A stretch of 59,817 nt of DNA from Desulfofundulus salinus (GCF_003627965.1 NZ_RBWE01000001.1:878607-938423); one strand, 5' to 3'; positions 16,374-24,483 are shown, counted from the stretch's first letter. The notes: a model not told the origin generated them from the letters alone. Made by a program: numbers and translations.

Positions 16374-17474
16374 CTATTGTGAATCGGGGTTTTCGTTGGC
16401 CAGCCGGGAAGTGGCGCTTGTCCAGGTCCACCGGTTGCTGGCATAATAATTCCATGCCGTCGAGGCGAGAATTCCTGCCCCGTTGGCCATGATGGCCGGT
16501 ATGCGGAGGTAGCAGTGTAAAGCACTTAAAACCGCTACATTGATCACCATGCCCGCACCGGAGCATAGGTAAAATTTTACTGCCCGGCTCAGCATGTGGT
16601 CCTCCTTTTGCTGCGTCCAGGTAAAAAGGTCGTTCAGCAGGAAATTGCCGAATATGGCCAGGCTGGTGGACAGCAGGGCGGAAAGCACCATATCCAGGAA
16701 AAACAAACGGGTAAAGAGCAGGAAGAAGAACATGTTTACCGCGATCCCTGTTGTTCCCACGAGGCAAAACTTCCAGAAGCGCAGGTCTTCGGGGCTGCTT
16801 AAAACCAGTCGTACCAGGTGGCGCAGGTAATTGACCTGTTCGGTCAAACTCATTTTGGAGTGATTACCCCGGCGGCGCTCAAATACGTAGGGAACTTCAG
16901 CCGGCCGGTGGTAACGCCCGCGCACCAGCACTTCCATGAGAATCTTCCATCCCAGGGGTGAGAGTCTCACTTCTTCAATTACCTCTTTTTTCAGCATGAA
17001 AAACCCGCTCAAGGGATCATTGATCGGACGCACCTTTTTCAAGGCCAGACGGCCAATCAGTCGGGCGGTCAGGGAAATTGCTCTCCTTAAGGGGGTTAAG
17101 CCGCCGTCTTCACCCCCGGGTACAAAACGGGAAGCAATGACCAGGTCGTTTCCCTTTTCGATGCTTTCTAACAGGCGGGGAAGGACCTCCGGCGGGTGCT
17201 GGAGATCCGCGTCCATTACCGCCAGCACGTCGCCCCTGGCCGTCCTGAACCCTTCCACCACGGCCGTGGCCAGACCCCGCTGGTTTTGCCGGTGGATGAA
17301 CCTGACGTTGGGGTTGTTACGGCTTAATTCTTCCAGCACTTTAGTCGTGCCGTCGGTACTATCATCCACAAATAAAATTTCAAATTCTTTTCCCTTCAGG
17401 GACTGGCAAATGCGTTTGGTCAGGGGAATGATATTATGTTCTTCGTTGTAAGTAGGGATGATTACCGTAAGCAA
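16374..17474 (-). CDS. Family 2 glycosyltransferase with C-terminal GtrA-like membrane domain
   Basis: The N-terminal 230 residues are a dolichyl-phosphate-mannose-synthase-type GT2 domain (TVIIPTYNEEHNIIPL, the DVLAVMDADLQHPPEVL metal site and GEDGGLTPLRRAIS). The rest has four TM segments like GtrA. Such enzymes load a sugar onto a polyprenyl phosphate and may flip it. A TTG start at 17474 has GGGAGGT 7 nt before it; an upstream in-frame TTG at 17504 overlaps the neighbour and lacks an RBS. It lies downstream of a PIG-V-like gene, a likely user of the lipid-linked sugar. Confidence 0.87.
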   Translation of the reverse strand: MLTVIIPTYNEEHNIIPLTKRICQSLKGKEFEILFVDDSTDGTTKVLEELSRNNPNVRFIHRQNQRGLATAVVEGFRTARGDVLAVMDADLQHPPEVLPRLLESIEKGNDLVIASRFVPGGEDGGLTPLRRAISLTARLIGRLALKKVRPINDPLSGFFMLKKEVIEEVRLSPLGWKILMEVLVRGRYHRPAEVPYVFERRRGNHSKMSLTEQVNYLRHLVRLVLSSPEDLRFWKFCLVGTTGIAVNMFFFLLFTRLFFLDMVLSALLSTSLAIFGNFLLNDLFTWTQQKEDHMLSRAVKFYLCSGAGMVINVAVLSALHCYLRIPAIMANGAGILASTAWNYYASNRWTWTSATSRLANENPDSQ

Positions 17475-17491
17475 AGGCGTTACCTCCCGGT

Positions 17492-18595
17492 TTAAGCGAC
17501 CCAATACCCGCGGGCAAAAAGCAAATAGAGAAAGAAGAACAGGGATGAAGTTAGGGCAAGGATGAAATTGTGCCCCCGTTCTACTTTGACCAGCCGGGCC
17601 AGGGTCAGGTAAATCGGAAATAATACCATCACAAATCGCGGCATGCTCAATAGCGGTGCGTGGGGTGCCGGAGAGAAAAGCGGCACCAAAAGCCCGATCA
17701 ACGCAAATAACGTGTAGGATGGGCGTTCTTTACCCAGGGACATGAAGAACAACGCCAACCCCGCCAGAGTAAAGGAAAGGTCCAGCAATTGACGCCCAAA
17801 GCTCCGGTTTTCCCACAGGAGCACCGCGGCCTGTTCCACACTTAGCCATGGCCAGGCAAAGGAGCGGTGCCAGAATTGCTGGGCCTCGACAAAGGCCAGG
17901 GGGTTGCCCAGTTCTGCCTGCAGGAAAATCATGAAAAACAGCAAGCCCGCAGGGATCAGGGCTAGAAAAAGAACGTCCTTGCTTATTTTCCCTTTCGTCG
18001 CACGCCAGTATTCCCACAGCCCGGGAAAAAGTAAAAAGACCCCCGTGTTCCGCGTGGATGCGGCCAGCATGCCGCAAAGGCCGGCCGGAAGCCACCGTCC
18101 CTGGCGCAAGAAGTAAAAGGTTAACAGCACCAGCAAAAGGTAAAGGGATTCGGTATAAATGGCGGACAGGTAAAAGGCGGTTGGAAATAGGGCCAGATAC
18201 CACATGGCCCGCCGGGATGTTTGCGGGTCATAGTCCATGCTGGCCAGCCGGTAAAAAATGGCCAGGATACCGGCCAGGGAAAGATTGGATATAAAGATGC
18301 CGGCCGCTGCCGGGTCCACACCCAGCCGGCTGAGCAGGTGAATGAGCAAGGGGTAAAGGGGGAAGAAGGCAGCGGACTTTTGGTTATAACCCTCCTGGGC
18401 GATTCTCAGGTACCAGCCCGCATCCCAGCGGTTGAGCCCCTGGCCCACAAGGGCAAAAAACTGCCTGGGATCATAATGGCCCGGGAAAAAAATAACGGCA
18501 AAATACCCGGCCAGCACTATTAACAGCTGGTGGGCCAGGTAGATAGTAATTATATCTAAATTAAATAGAGAAAACAGCCGCCGGAACATAACCAC
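17492..18595 (-). CDS. Polytopic mannosyltransferase-like membrane protein (PIG-V family-like)
   Basis: The 367-residue protein has about ten TM segments. The first extracytoplasmic loop has GLNRWDAGWYLRIAQEGY, the acidic motif expected of GT-C enzymes, followed by AFFPLYPLLI and AMWYLALFPTAFYLSAIYTESLYLL, both typical of the PIG-V/Mannosyltransf_2 family. It would use a polyprenyl-phosphate sugar on the outer face. The start is GTG 18595 or ATG 18589. It is followed closely by the GT2-GtrA gene. The acceptor is unknown. Confidence 0.8.
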   Translation of the reverse strand: MVMFRRLFSLFNLDIITIYLAHQLLIVLAGYFAVIFFPGHYDPRQFFALVGQGLNRWDAGWYLRIAQEGYNQKSAAFFPLYPLLIHLLSRLGVDPAAAGIFISNLSLAGILAIFYRLASMDYDPQTSRRAMWYLALFPTAFYLSAIYTESLYLLLVLLTFYFLRQGRWLPAGLCGMLAASTRNTGVFLLFPGLWEYWRATKGKISKDVLFLALIPAGLLFFMIFLQAELGNPLAFVEAQQFWHRSFAWPWLSVEQAAVLLWENRSFGRQLLDLSFTLAGLALFFMSLGKERPSYTLFALIGLLVPLFSPAPHAPLLSMPRFVMVLFPIYLTLARLVKVERGHNFILALTSSLFFFLYLLFARGYWVA

Positions 18596-18644
18596 ACCCC
18601 ATAAGTTTTACTTTTGAGTTTCTATTTATACACCAGCCCGGTTA

Positions 18645-18683
18645 AAAATAAAAAGCGAGATCCTCAAGTCATCCTGATCTCGC
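18645..18683 (-). terminator. Rho-independent terminator of the small Cys-rich gene
   Basis: Read on the minus strand, GCGAGATC and GATCTCGC form a stem followed by TTTTTATTTT. It ends the 18709-18915 gene and insulates the glycosyltransferase pair. Confidence 0.75.
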
Positions 18684-18708
18684 CCTTAATATATGTGTTT
18701 AACGTTGT

Positions 18709-18915
18709 TTATGCATCCTTGTATTGGCGGAGATGGAAGTGGTTATGCTGGATGTGCAGAACATGGCGCGCACCGCACTGGGGGCAGTTAATAGACTGCT
18801 CGTCCACAAAGCGCATCTCACCGATGTGCCGGCTGCAGCAGGTAACCTCCACGCCGGTAATGCGCCCGTCCGGAAGATGATTTACCCGGTAGTCCACCAG
18901 GGCTTTTTTGCTCAC
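18709..18915 (-). CDS. Small hypothetical Cys-rich protein
   Basis: The 68-residue product has CCSRH at about residues 26-30 and CPQCG at about 44-48, which could bind one zinc ion; it ends in a His-rich stretch (HVLHIQHNHFH). GTG start with TTAGGAGTGG upstream and a good terminator support a real gene. I do not recognise the family. It is transcribed alone, divergent from the helicase genes. Confidence 0.65.
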   Translation of the reverse strand: MSKKALVDYRVNHLPDGRITGVEVTCCSRHIGEMRFVDEQSINCPQCGARHVLHIQHNHFHLRQYKDA

Positions 18916-19059
18916 GGGATACCACTCCTAACAGACATTTTTTCTATTATACCGTGAATACTGGGAATGAGTAAATTTCAACGTTTATGTCACCCTGGCA
19001 AATGGTGTATAATGGCCATAGTGAGAGAGTAAAGTGCCAGAGAAAGGACGGTTTAGTCA

Positions 19060-19833
19060 TTGGTACAGAAAAAAGAAACCGGTGCCCGGCGTAAACGCCG
19101 GCCACGGCGCTGCCGGTCAAAGATTGTATTACCTGCAGTACCGTTAAAGCTCGATCGCTTTCAGGAAGAAGCAATTGCCGCTTTGCTGGACGGATATACC
19201 GTCCTGGTAGCTGCACCAACGGGAACCGGTAAAACCCTGATTGCCGAAAAACTGCTGGAACATATATTGGCTGCGGGCAAGGGAGCGGTGTATACGTCGC
19301 CCATTAAAGCCCTGTCCAACCAGAAATACCGGGACTTCGGGCGGCTTTTCGGCCCGGAGCGGGTAGGGTTAATTACGGGGGACCTTTCCATTAACGAAAG
19401 GGCTCCCCTGCTGGTGATGACCACGGAAATTTTTCGCAACTGGTGTTTTGCCAATCCCGGGGAACTGGAGCACACCTCCCACGTCATTTTTGACGAGATG
19501 CACTACCTGGACGACCCGGATCGGGGTACAGCCTGGGAGGAAAGCATCATCTTCGCCCCGCCCCACATGAAGATTTTAGGCCTCTCCGCTACCGTACCCA
19601 ATATCCAGGAAATCTCTTCCTGGATGGCCGAGGTGCGGGGAGAAGTGGTGAAAGTGATCGAAGAACGGTGCCGGGCCGTTCCCCTGGAAATCTCCTGGAT
19701 TGCCCCCGGGGGAGATGTGCTGGATGAGGAAGAGGCCCGGGAGGAAATTGCAGAAAGGCAGGAAATCCGCCGCTGGCGCCGTCACCGCTGGAACGATATG
19801 ATGGTCGCCGGGCGGGAGGAATTAGATTATTAG
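19060..19833 (+). CDS. Ski2-like DExH helicase, N-terminal part (apparent frameshift)
   Basis: The 257-residue piece holds RecA domain 1: motif I AAPTGTGKT, Ia TSPIKALSNQKYRDF, motif II as FDEMHYLDD, and motif III LGLSATVPN. The order and the basic N terminus fit Ski2/Mtr4-like RNA helicases. It stops at TAG 19831, and the second RecA domain continues one frame away at 19841. Deleting one T at 19830-19831 would join the frames as EELDYRGVMTLA. So this is either a frameshifted gene, a sequence error or, less likely, a two-subunit helicase. The TTG start has a weak RBS. Confidence 0.8.
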   Translation: MVQKKETGARRKRRPRRCRSKIVLPAVPLKLDRFQEEAIAALLDGYTVLVAAPTGTGKTLIAEKLLEHILAAGKGAVYTSPIKALSNQKYRDFGRLFGPERVGLITGDLSINERAPLLVMTTEIFRNWCFANPGELEHTSHVIFDEMHYLDDPDRGTAWEESIIFAPPHMKILGLSATVPNIQEISSWMAEVRGEVVKVIEERCRAVPLEISWIAPGGDVLDEEEAREEIAERQEIRRWRRHRWNDMMVAGREELDY

Positions 19834-19840
19834 AGGTGTT

Positions 19841-21403
19841 ATGACCTTGGCCGCCATATTTTCCAGCCCAACCTGTGTAGAAGTGATTGAAGCCATTCAG
19901 GACCACCTGCCGGCCCTTTATTTTGCCTTCGGCCGCGGACGGACCGAGTTGCTGGCGGAAGAACTGGGCCGGGAGTGGGATTTTCTTACTCCCGGGGAGA
20001 AGCGTTCCGTCCGATGGATGATTCAGGAGGCAGAGGAGAATAATCCCGGCCTTTTCGGTCCCCGGCGCCAAAACCTGCGCCGCCTGCTGCTTCAGGGCAT
20101 TGGCTACCACCATGCCGGCCTGTCGCCGCTGCTCAAGGACCTGGTGGAAAGACTGTATGAATCCCGGCTGATTTATGTTCTTTTCTGCACGGAAACCTTT
20201 GCCGTGGGGGTCAACTTTCCCGCTGCCAGTACGGTTTTTGACGCCTGCCGCAAGTGGGACGGCCAGGAGTTTCGTCCCCTTTTAAACCGGGAATTTTTCC
20301 AGATGGCCGGCCGGGCGGGCCGGCGCGGGTATGACCCGGTGGGGCGGGTTTTCGTGCGCATCGACGAGCGTTTCCCCGAACAAACCGGCTTTTACCGGGA
20401 GGGCGAGGTGGAACCGGTCCGGGGCAGGCTCACCATTTCGCCCAATACGGTCCTGAGCCTTTTGCACTGGAAAACCGATGCAGAAATACGCCGCCTGCTG
20501 GAAAAAAACTTATCCGTCTATCAAAGCAATAAAGAAAGCCGTCAGCTCCGCCAGGAAGTGCACAAGCTGGAAGAAAAGGCGGCGGAACTGGCCCGGTGTT
20601 TTTGCCCCGACCGGGGCCAGCCCTGCTGCGAACTTTACCGGGTCAAACTGCGTAAGGAGCTGAACCAGCTTAAGAAAAGCAAGCACCGCAATCGCGCGGA
20701 CAGCAAGCTGCGGCGGCAGGAGATTCAAATCCTGTTGCAAAAGGGACGTAAAAAGTGCCGCTACAAGGTATGCCTGGACGCGGCCAAAAAGGCGCGCCGG
20801 CTGGAAGAAAGAATCCACCTGCTGCACAAGCGTTTGAAGCAGCTGGAAAAACACTCCCGGGATTACGTCCGGGAGTTTGAGAATGTGTGGGGCCTCCTGG
20901 AAAAACTGGGTTATGTGCAGGGCCGGGAGCTTTTACCCCGTGGGAAATTTGCCCTTTACGTGCACGTGCAGGAAATACTGGTTACCGAGCTGGTTTTCTC
21001 GGGTATTATCCTGGAATCCCCTCCCGCCGAGGCGGCCGCCATCCTGGCCGGGGTGGACTACCAGCCCGGGCGGGATGAACAGGTAATCCCACCACCCTTC
21101 TCTCTGGAGAGGGTGGAAGAACTGCGCCGCTTTTTGCTCCAGAGCGGGGTACCGGAGTACTTTTGTGTCTGGTCGCCCCTGCCCGCCGCCCTGGCCGCAG
21201 CCTGGTATGAGGGGGCTTCCTTTGAACAGCTTTTGGGTATGACCAACCTCCAGGAAGGGGATGTCTTTTCGATCCTGCGCCGGGAAATTGACCTGCTGCG
21301 CCAGATTGAAAGGGCCGCCGGGGAAGAGCGCGCCCTGGCCCTGCTGGCCAGGGAACTGCGCCGTCGGCTGGACCGGGATGAGGTGGCCGTGGTGGGGGTG
21401 TAA
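19841..21403 (+). CDS. Ski2-like DExH helicase, C-terminal part (apparent frameshift)
   Basis: The 520-residue piece carries RecA domain 2 with IGYHHAGLSPLLKDLVERLY, FAVGVNFPAASTVFD and motif VI QMAGRAGRRGYD. A long coiled-coil-like insert with a Cys cluster (CFCPDRGQPCC) follows, then a helical C-terminal region. Motifs IV-VI are useless without motifs I-III, which lie in the preceding gene in another frame. Its ATG has only a weak GAGGTG 2 nt upstream, which argues against independent translation. Codon use stays normal on both sides. Confidence 0.82.
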   Translation: MTLAAIFSSPTCVEVIEAIQDHLPALYFAFGRGRTELLAEELGREWDFLTPGEKRSVRWMIQEAEENNPGLFGPRRQNLRRLLLQGIGYHHAGLSPLLKDLVERLYESRLIYVLFCTETFAVGVNFPAASTVFDACRKWDGQEFRPLLNREFFQMAGRAGRRGYDPVGRVFVRIDERFPEQTGFYREGEVEPVRGRLTISPNTVLSLLHWKTDAEIRRLLEKNLSVYQSNKESRQLRQEVHKLEEKAAELARCFCPDRGQPCCELYRVKLRKELNQLKKSKHRNRADSKLRRQEIQILLQKGRKKCRYKVCLDAAKKARRLEERIHLLHKRLKQLEKHSRDYVREFENVWGLLEKLGYVQGRELLPRGKFALYVHVQEILVTELVFSGIILESPPAEAAAILAGVDYQPGRDEQVIPPPFSLERVEELRRFLLQSGVPEYFCVWSPLPAALAAAWYEGASFEQLLGMTNLQEGDVFSILRREIDLLRQIERAAGEERALALLARELRRRLDRDEVAVVGV

Positions 21404-21409
21404 AGAAAA

Positions 21410-21437
21410 AAGCGGGCTTTTAGCCCGTTGTGTTTTT
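21410..21437 (+). terminator. Rho-independent terminator after the helicase
   Basis: GCGGGCT and AGCCCGT pair around a short loop and are followed by TGTGTTTTT. Confidence 0.75.
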
Positions 21438-21447
21438 GCTATCGAAC

Positions 21448-21485
21448 AGGAGTTATGTATGAGCTGGCTGTTAAGGAGTTATGTA
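21448..21485. repeat. Direct repeat AGGAGTTATGTA, 26-nt period
   Basis: Identical 12-mers lie at 21448-21459 and 21474-21485 in the gap between the helicase and agr-like operons. A hairpin (GCTGG CGCT CCAGC) lies at about 21499-21512. No function assigned. Confidence 0.4.
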
Positions 21486-21532
21486 CAGGATGACCACCGC
21501 TGGCGCTCCAGCAGTAGCTTTTTCTCTCTAGC

Positions 21533-21582
21533 TTTTACTTGACTTTTTCTTGACTTTTACTTGACCTTACTTGACCTTACTT
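21533..21582. repeat. Tandem 10/11-nt repeat overlapping the agrD stop codon
   Basis: On the minus strand the unit AAGTAAGGTC occurs twice, followed by 11-nt variants AAGTAAAAGTC and AAGAAAAAGTC and a partial unit. The first unit includes the last codon and the stop of agrD. It has the look of replication slippage. Confidence 0.6.
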
Positions 21583-21705
21583 GCGTAACTCGGCGGGCAC
21601 TTCCGGCTGGTACAACAAGCCCCAGCTGGCCGGGTAAATACCCGTGGCGGCCACCACCATAGCCACGGTGGCAACAAGCCCTAAAAACCAGTGCTTAAGC
21701 CGCAT
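21577..21705 (-). CDS. agrD: AgrD-like autoinducer prepeptide with serine at the ring position
   Basis: The 42-residue peptide has a basic N terminus (MRLKHWF), an amphipathic/hydrophobic leader, a core PASWGLLYQ and a C terminus PEVPAELRK. Aligned with clostridial AgrD such as ACLWFTHQPEEP (recalled from C. perfringens), Ser27 takes the place of the ring Cys. The product would be a five-residue lactone, SWGLL, instead of a thiolactone. AAAGGAGGTG lies 6 nt before the ATG, inside the end of agrB, with an 11-nt overlap. It is the last gene of the minus-strand operon. Confidence 0.85.
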   Translation of the reverse strand: MRLKHWFLGLVATVAMVVAATGIYPASWGLLYQPEVPAELRK

Positions 21706-22342
21706 TCTTCACACCTCCTTTGCCGGGTATGAATATAGAGTGCAGCCGGCTCAGAAAAACGTCCAGCCATTCCACGAAGCGGTAGCCGGCCGGGGTGACA
21801 GTGAAGGATTGAAAGGCCAGGCCCAGGGCGCTGGCGGCCACCAGGTCACCCCGCAGGGGAACGAACCAGACCAGGGCCAGGTAGCACAAGGGTACCAGAA
21901 GGGAGATTATTTTCAGCGCCCGGCGATGGCCTTCCCGGGTGATTGGCTTGGCCGGGGTATCCGCCGGCGCCCAGATTAGGGCAACTATAATGGCGAAGAG
22001 TACCGCAGCCAGGGCCATTTCCGTGACAGGGGCGTTACTTTCGCCCAGCCAGCGGGCCAGAAAACCCAGGCCTGTGAAGGTGGTTAGAGAGCTAATGAGG
22101 CAGCGATAGTAGGCGGTACAGTGGGCTCCCCCGGCGGCCAAGCGGAAAACTACACTGGCCAGCACTACCGCCGCAACCTGGAAGAAGATGCCCAGGAGAA
22201 GGGGTATAGTTACAAAACAAACAAGCTTCACCACTGCGCCCAGGAGCAGCTCCAGGCCGTAGGCCATCACCGCCGTTCGCTCCTCCTGCTGCAGTTCTTT
22301 GCCCAGCCAGGAGGCGATCCTCTGGGCCAGGTCGTGGATCAT
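21695..22342 (-). CDS. agrB: AgrB-type autoinducer-processing membrane peptidase
   Basis: The 215-residue polytopic protein has the AgrB signature GGAHCTAYYRCL with candidate catalytic His74 and Cys81, the same 7-residue spacing as in S. aureus AgrB. AgrB cuts the C terminus of AgrD and catalyses ring closure. Its ATG overlaps the kinase stop by one base (TAATG), and it overlaps agrD by 11 nt. This tight coupling supports a single quorum-sensing unit. Confidence 0.92.
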   Translation of the reverse strand: MIHDLAQRIASWLGKELQQEERTAVMAYGLELLLGAVVKLVCFVTIPLLLGIFFQVAAVVLASVVFRLAAGGAHCTAYYRCLISSLTTFTGLGFLARWLGESNAPVTEMALAAVLFAIIVALIWAPADTPAKPITREGHRRALKIISLLVPLCYLALVWFVPLRGDLVAASALGLAFQSFTVTPAGYRFVEWLDVFLSRLHSIFIPGKGGVKNAA

Positions 22343-23184
22343 TACTCTCCACCTGCCTTGGGTAGGGTTACCGTAAAGATGGTAGGCGGGGAGGTTAGCC
22401 GCACCTGCCCACCGTGCTGTTCCACTATCTCCCGTACAATGGCCAGCCCAAGGCCCCGGTTTTCCCCCTTGGTGGAAAAACCGGGCTCAAAAATCTTTTC
22501 CTTTATATCCTCTCTTATTTCCGGGCCGGAGTTGCCTACCGAGAGGATATAGCTTTGCTCGTCTTCTCTTATTTCCAGCCTGACGTAACGGTCTTTCGTC
22601 GCTAAAAACATCACCGCTTCCATGGCGTTGTCCAGCAGGTTGCCCAGCATCCGGTTCAGGTTGTGGGGGCGCATGGTCAGCTTGCTCAGGTCGGTTTCAA
22701 TGACCAGGCCGAAGCTGATGTTCCTGTTGGCCGCCACGGCCGCCTTTTGCTGGATCAGCGCGGCCACCTCGGGCTGCTTCAGCCGCAGGGTTTGGGACAA
22801 GATGCGGATGTCTCCTGTCACCTCGGCCAGGTACTCCCGGGCACTTTCCAGCTTACCCATCTGGAGCATGCCGTACACGGCCTGCAGGTGGCTGATGAAG
22901 TCGTGGCGCTGGGCCCGGATGTTGCGGATCATTTCCTCCAGGTCCTGGATATGCCTGGCCTGTTGGCGTATTAAATTGTCCTGTTCTTCCAAAACAAGCA
23001 GCTTCCGCAGCAAAATAAATCCCAGAGTAACATTGCCAAAAACTACTATGTCCACTATTGTAACCCAGGCTAGCGGAATGGATGCATTAATGAAAGCCAG
23101 GTATTGAGTAAACAGGGAGATTATTAATGCCTGTCCTAAACTGAAAACTACTATTAGATAGTTGGGAAATGATAGCGTACTCAT
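22342..23184 (-). CDS. AgrC-like sensor histidine kinase with only two TM segments
   Basis: The 280-residue kinase has two N-terminal membrane segments (about residues 8-30 and 38-60), a coiled linker, the phospho-acceptor motif RAQRHDFISHLQ with His94, a Spo0B-type helical hairpin and a GHKL ATPase domain (NRMLGNLLDNAMEAV, then STKGENRGLGLAIV). Classic AgrC has about six TM segments in one chain; here the missing part may be the membrane protein encoded 3 nt upstream. No response regulator is in the operon. Confidence 0.9.
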   Translation of the reverse strand: MSTLSFPNYLIVVFSLGQALIISLFTQYLAFINASIPLAWVTIVDIVVFGNVTLGFILLRKLLVLEEQDNLIRQQARHIQDLEEMIRNIRAQRHDFISHLQAVYGMLQMGKLESAREYLAEVTGDIRILSQTLRLKQPEVAALIQQKAAVAANRNISFGLVIETDLSKLTMRPHNLNRMLGNLLDNAMEAVMFLATKDRYVRLEIREDEQSYILSVGNSGPEIREDIKEKIFEPGFSTKGENRGLGLAIVREIVEQHGGQVRLTSPPTIFTVTLPKAGGE

Positions 23185-23187
23185 CGG

Positions 23188-23688
23188 TTAATCCTGCTCC
23201 CGGTCTTTTGTTTGGTTGGAACGGTAAATGCCTGGTGAGCGTAATGTAACCTTTTTTCTTATACACCATAAGGTGATTGAAGCCAGCAAAATTAGTTCGG
23301 GGATGGCTAATAAAATACGAAGAGTCTGAGAGTGCCAAATTTGAGGCATTGTTTTTCCCGTAAGCATAATTATTACAGGCCATATAAGTATTTCCACTGT
23401 TATTAGGATAACTATGCCGATCATAGCCACACAAATGGCCACAGGAACAGAAGTTTTGAAAAACATAATCACAAGAAGAGCGATTACGATTATCCCGATT
23501 AAGGTATGTACCCCGTAGGGTATGGGCAGTTCACGTACAAAATATGAACACAGTGAAGAAAGTACTCCTGCCGGAATAATCCGCTGCCATTTAAGCTCTA
23601 AGCCCATAAGGGTTAAACCCAAGGTCAGGATGATGACACTCTCCGGAATAGACTGAAAAATCAAAGCCAGCAGAGGCATTTGGTCCAT
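23188..23688 (-). CDS. Multi-pass membrane protein of the agr-like operon, unknown family
   Basis: The product has about five or six hydrophobic segments and a short basic tail (SPGIYRSNQTKDREQD), without enzyme motifs. ATG 23688 follows GGAGAG by 6 nt and gives 166 residues beginning MDQMPLLALIFQSIPE. An in-frame TTG at 23823 with AAGGAGA upstream would add 45 polar residues and is a serious alternative. The gene stops 3 nt before the kinase start, so the two are coupled. I infer that it supplies the peptide-sensing membrane part lacking in the kinase; this is not established. Confidence 0.7.
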   Translation of the reverse strand: MDQMPLLALIFQSIPESVIILTLGLTLMGLELKWQRIIPAGVLSSLCSYFVRELPIPYGVHTLIGIIVIALLVIMFFKTSVPVAICVAMIGIVILITVEILIWPVIIMLTGKTMPQIWHSQTLRILLAIPELILLASITLWCIRKKVTLRSPGIYRSNQTKDREQD

Positions 23689-23835
23689 GGTTGTCTCTCC
23701 ATTTAAGATTGTCGGTATAATACTCATCACGGGTTTCAGCCACCCATTACCAGTTTCCCCGTCCTTGGTGCCACTCGTTTTCCATTTAAAACCATAGTTT
23801 GGTATATATTTCTGCGGAAACAAAAAATCTCCTTC

Positions 23836-23904
23836 TTTTCAACAAAATTTTTTTTCTAATTTTCAACATAAATTTTTATTACTTCTGTTTTTCACGTTGA
23901 GCAA
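23836..23904 (-). promoter_or_regulatory. Candidate promoter and direct repeats ahead of the agr-like operon
   Basis: On the minus strand TTGCTC (23899-23904) is 17 nt from TAATAA (23876-23881). Downstream, two identical TGTTGAAAA boxes (23860-23868 and 23836-23844) repeat with a 24-bp period in AT-rich DNA. Direct repeats at about two helical turns suit a regulator, but none is identified. Confidence 0.4.
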
Positions 23905-23955
23905 AGACGGAGCTAAAAAATAAACCTACCCCTGAGGCAGTTAAGTACGTTTGCT

Positions 23956-24483
23956 TCAAAAGGCAGAGGGGGATATGGCAGATCGGTATTGCTGTGCCCG
24001 CCGTCTATAATTGACGACCAGTTTTTGAAATTTTTCCGTTTCCTGTGCTGAAAGTTGTCGAACTACCCGGGCCGGAGAACCCAGCGCCAGATGCCCCGGG
24101 GGAATTTCCTGTCCCTCCACCACCAGTGCCCCGGCACCCACCACGGCCCCCTGGCCCACGCGGGCACCGTTAAGGACGATGGCTCCCATGCCGATAAGTG
24201 AGCCGTCTTCAATGGTGCACCCGTGGAGAATGGCGCCGTGGCCTACCGTAACCCGATTTCCGATTTTCAAGGGGTAGCCGGGATCTTCATGCAATAGACA
24301 CCCGTCCTGAATGTTTGTTTCCTCACCTATTTTGACCTCATCTACATCACCACGGATAACCGTATTAAACCAGACGCTGCTGCCCCGGCCGATTTCCACC
24401 CGGCCAACTACTCTGGCCCCCGGGGCAATAAAAACATCTTCCGCTAACTGTGGCTTATAGCCTTCAAACTCATAAATGCCCAT
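23956..24483 (-). CDS. Gamma-carbonic anhydrase family protein
   Basis: The 175-residue protein is a left-handed beta-helix made of hexapeptide repeats (VVGRVEIGRGSSVWFNTVIRGD, and so on). The metal-ligand histidines are visible in QDGCLLHEDPGYP and VTVGHGAILHGCTI. Some members hydrate CO2, while others are PaaY-like thioesterases or of unknown activity. The RBS AAAAGGGGTGG precedes the ATG. It is monocistronic, between the agr-like operon and a candidate small RNA. Confidence 0.88.
   Translation of the reverse strand: MGIYEFEGYKPQLAEDVFIAPGARVVGRVEIGRGSSVWFNTVIRGDVDEVKIGEETNIQDGCLLHEDPGYPLKIGNRVTVGHGAILHGCTIEDGSLIGMGAIVLNGARVGQGAVVGAGALVVEGQEIPPGHLALGSPARVVRQLSAQETEKFQKLVVNYRRRAQQYRSAISPSAF

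Noticed and set aside
21458-21541. A 27-residue frame with an AGGAG upstream between the helicase and agrD
   Set aside because: It lies in repeat-rich DNA, is very short and has no recognisable product.
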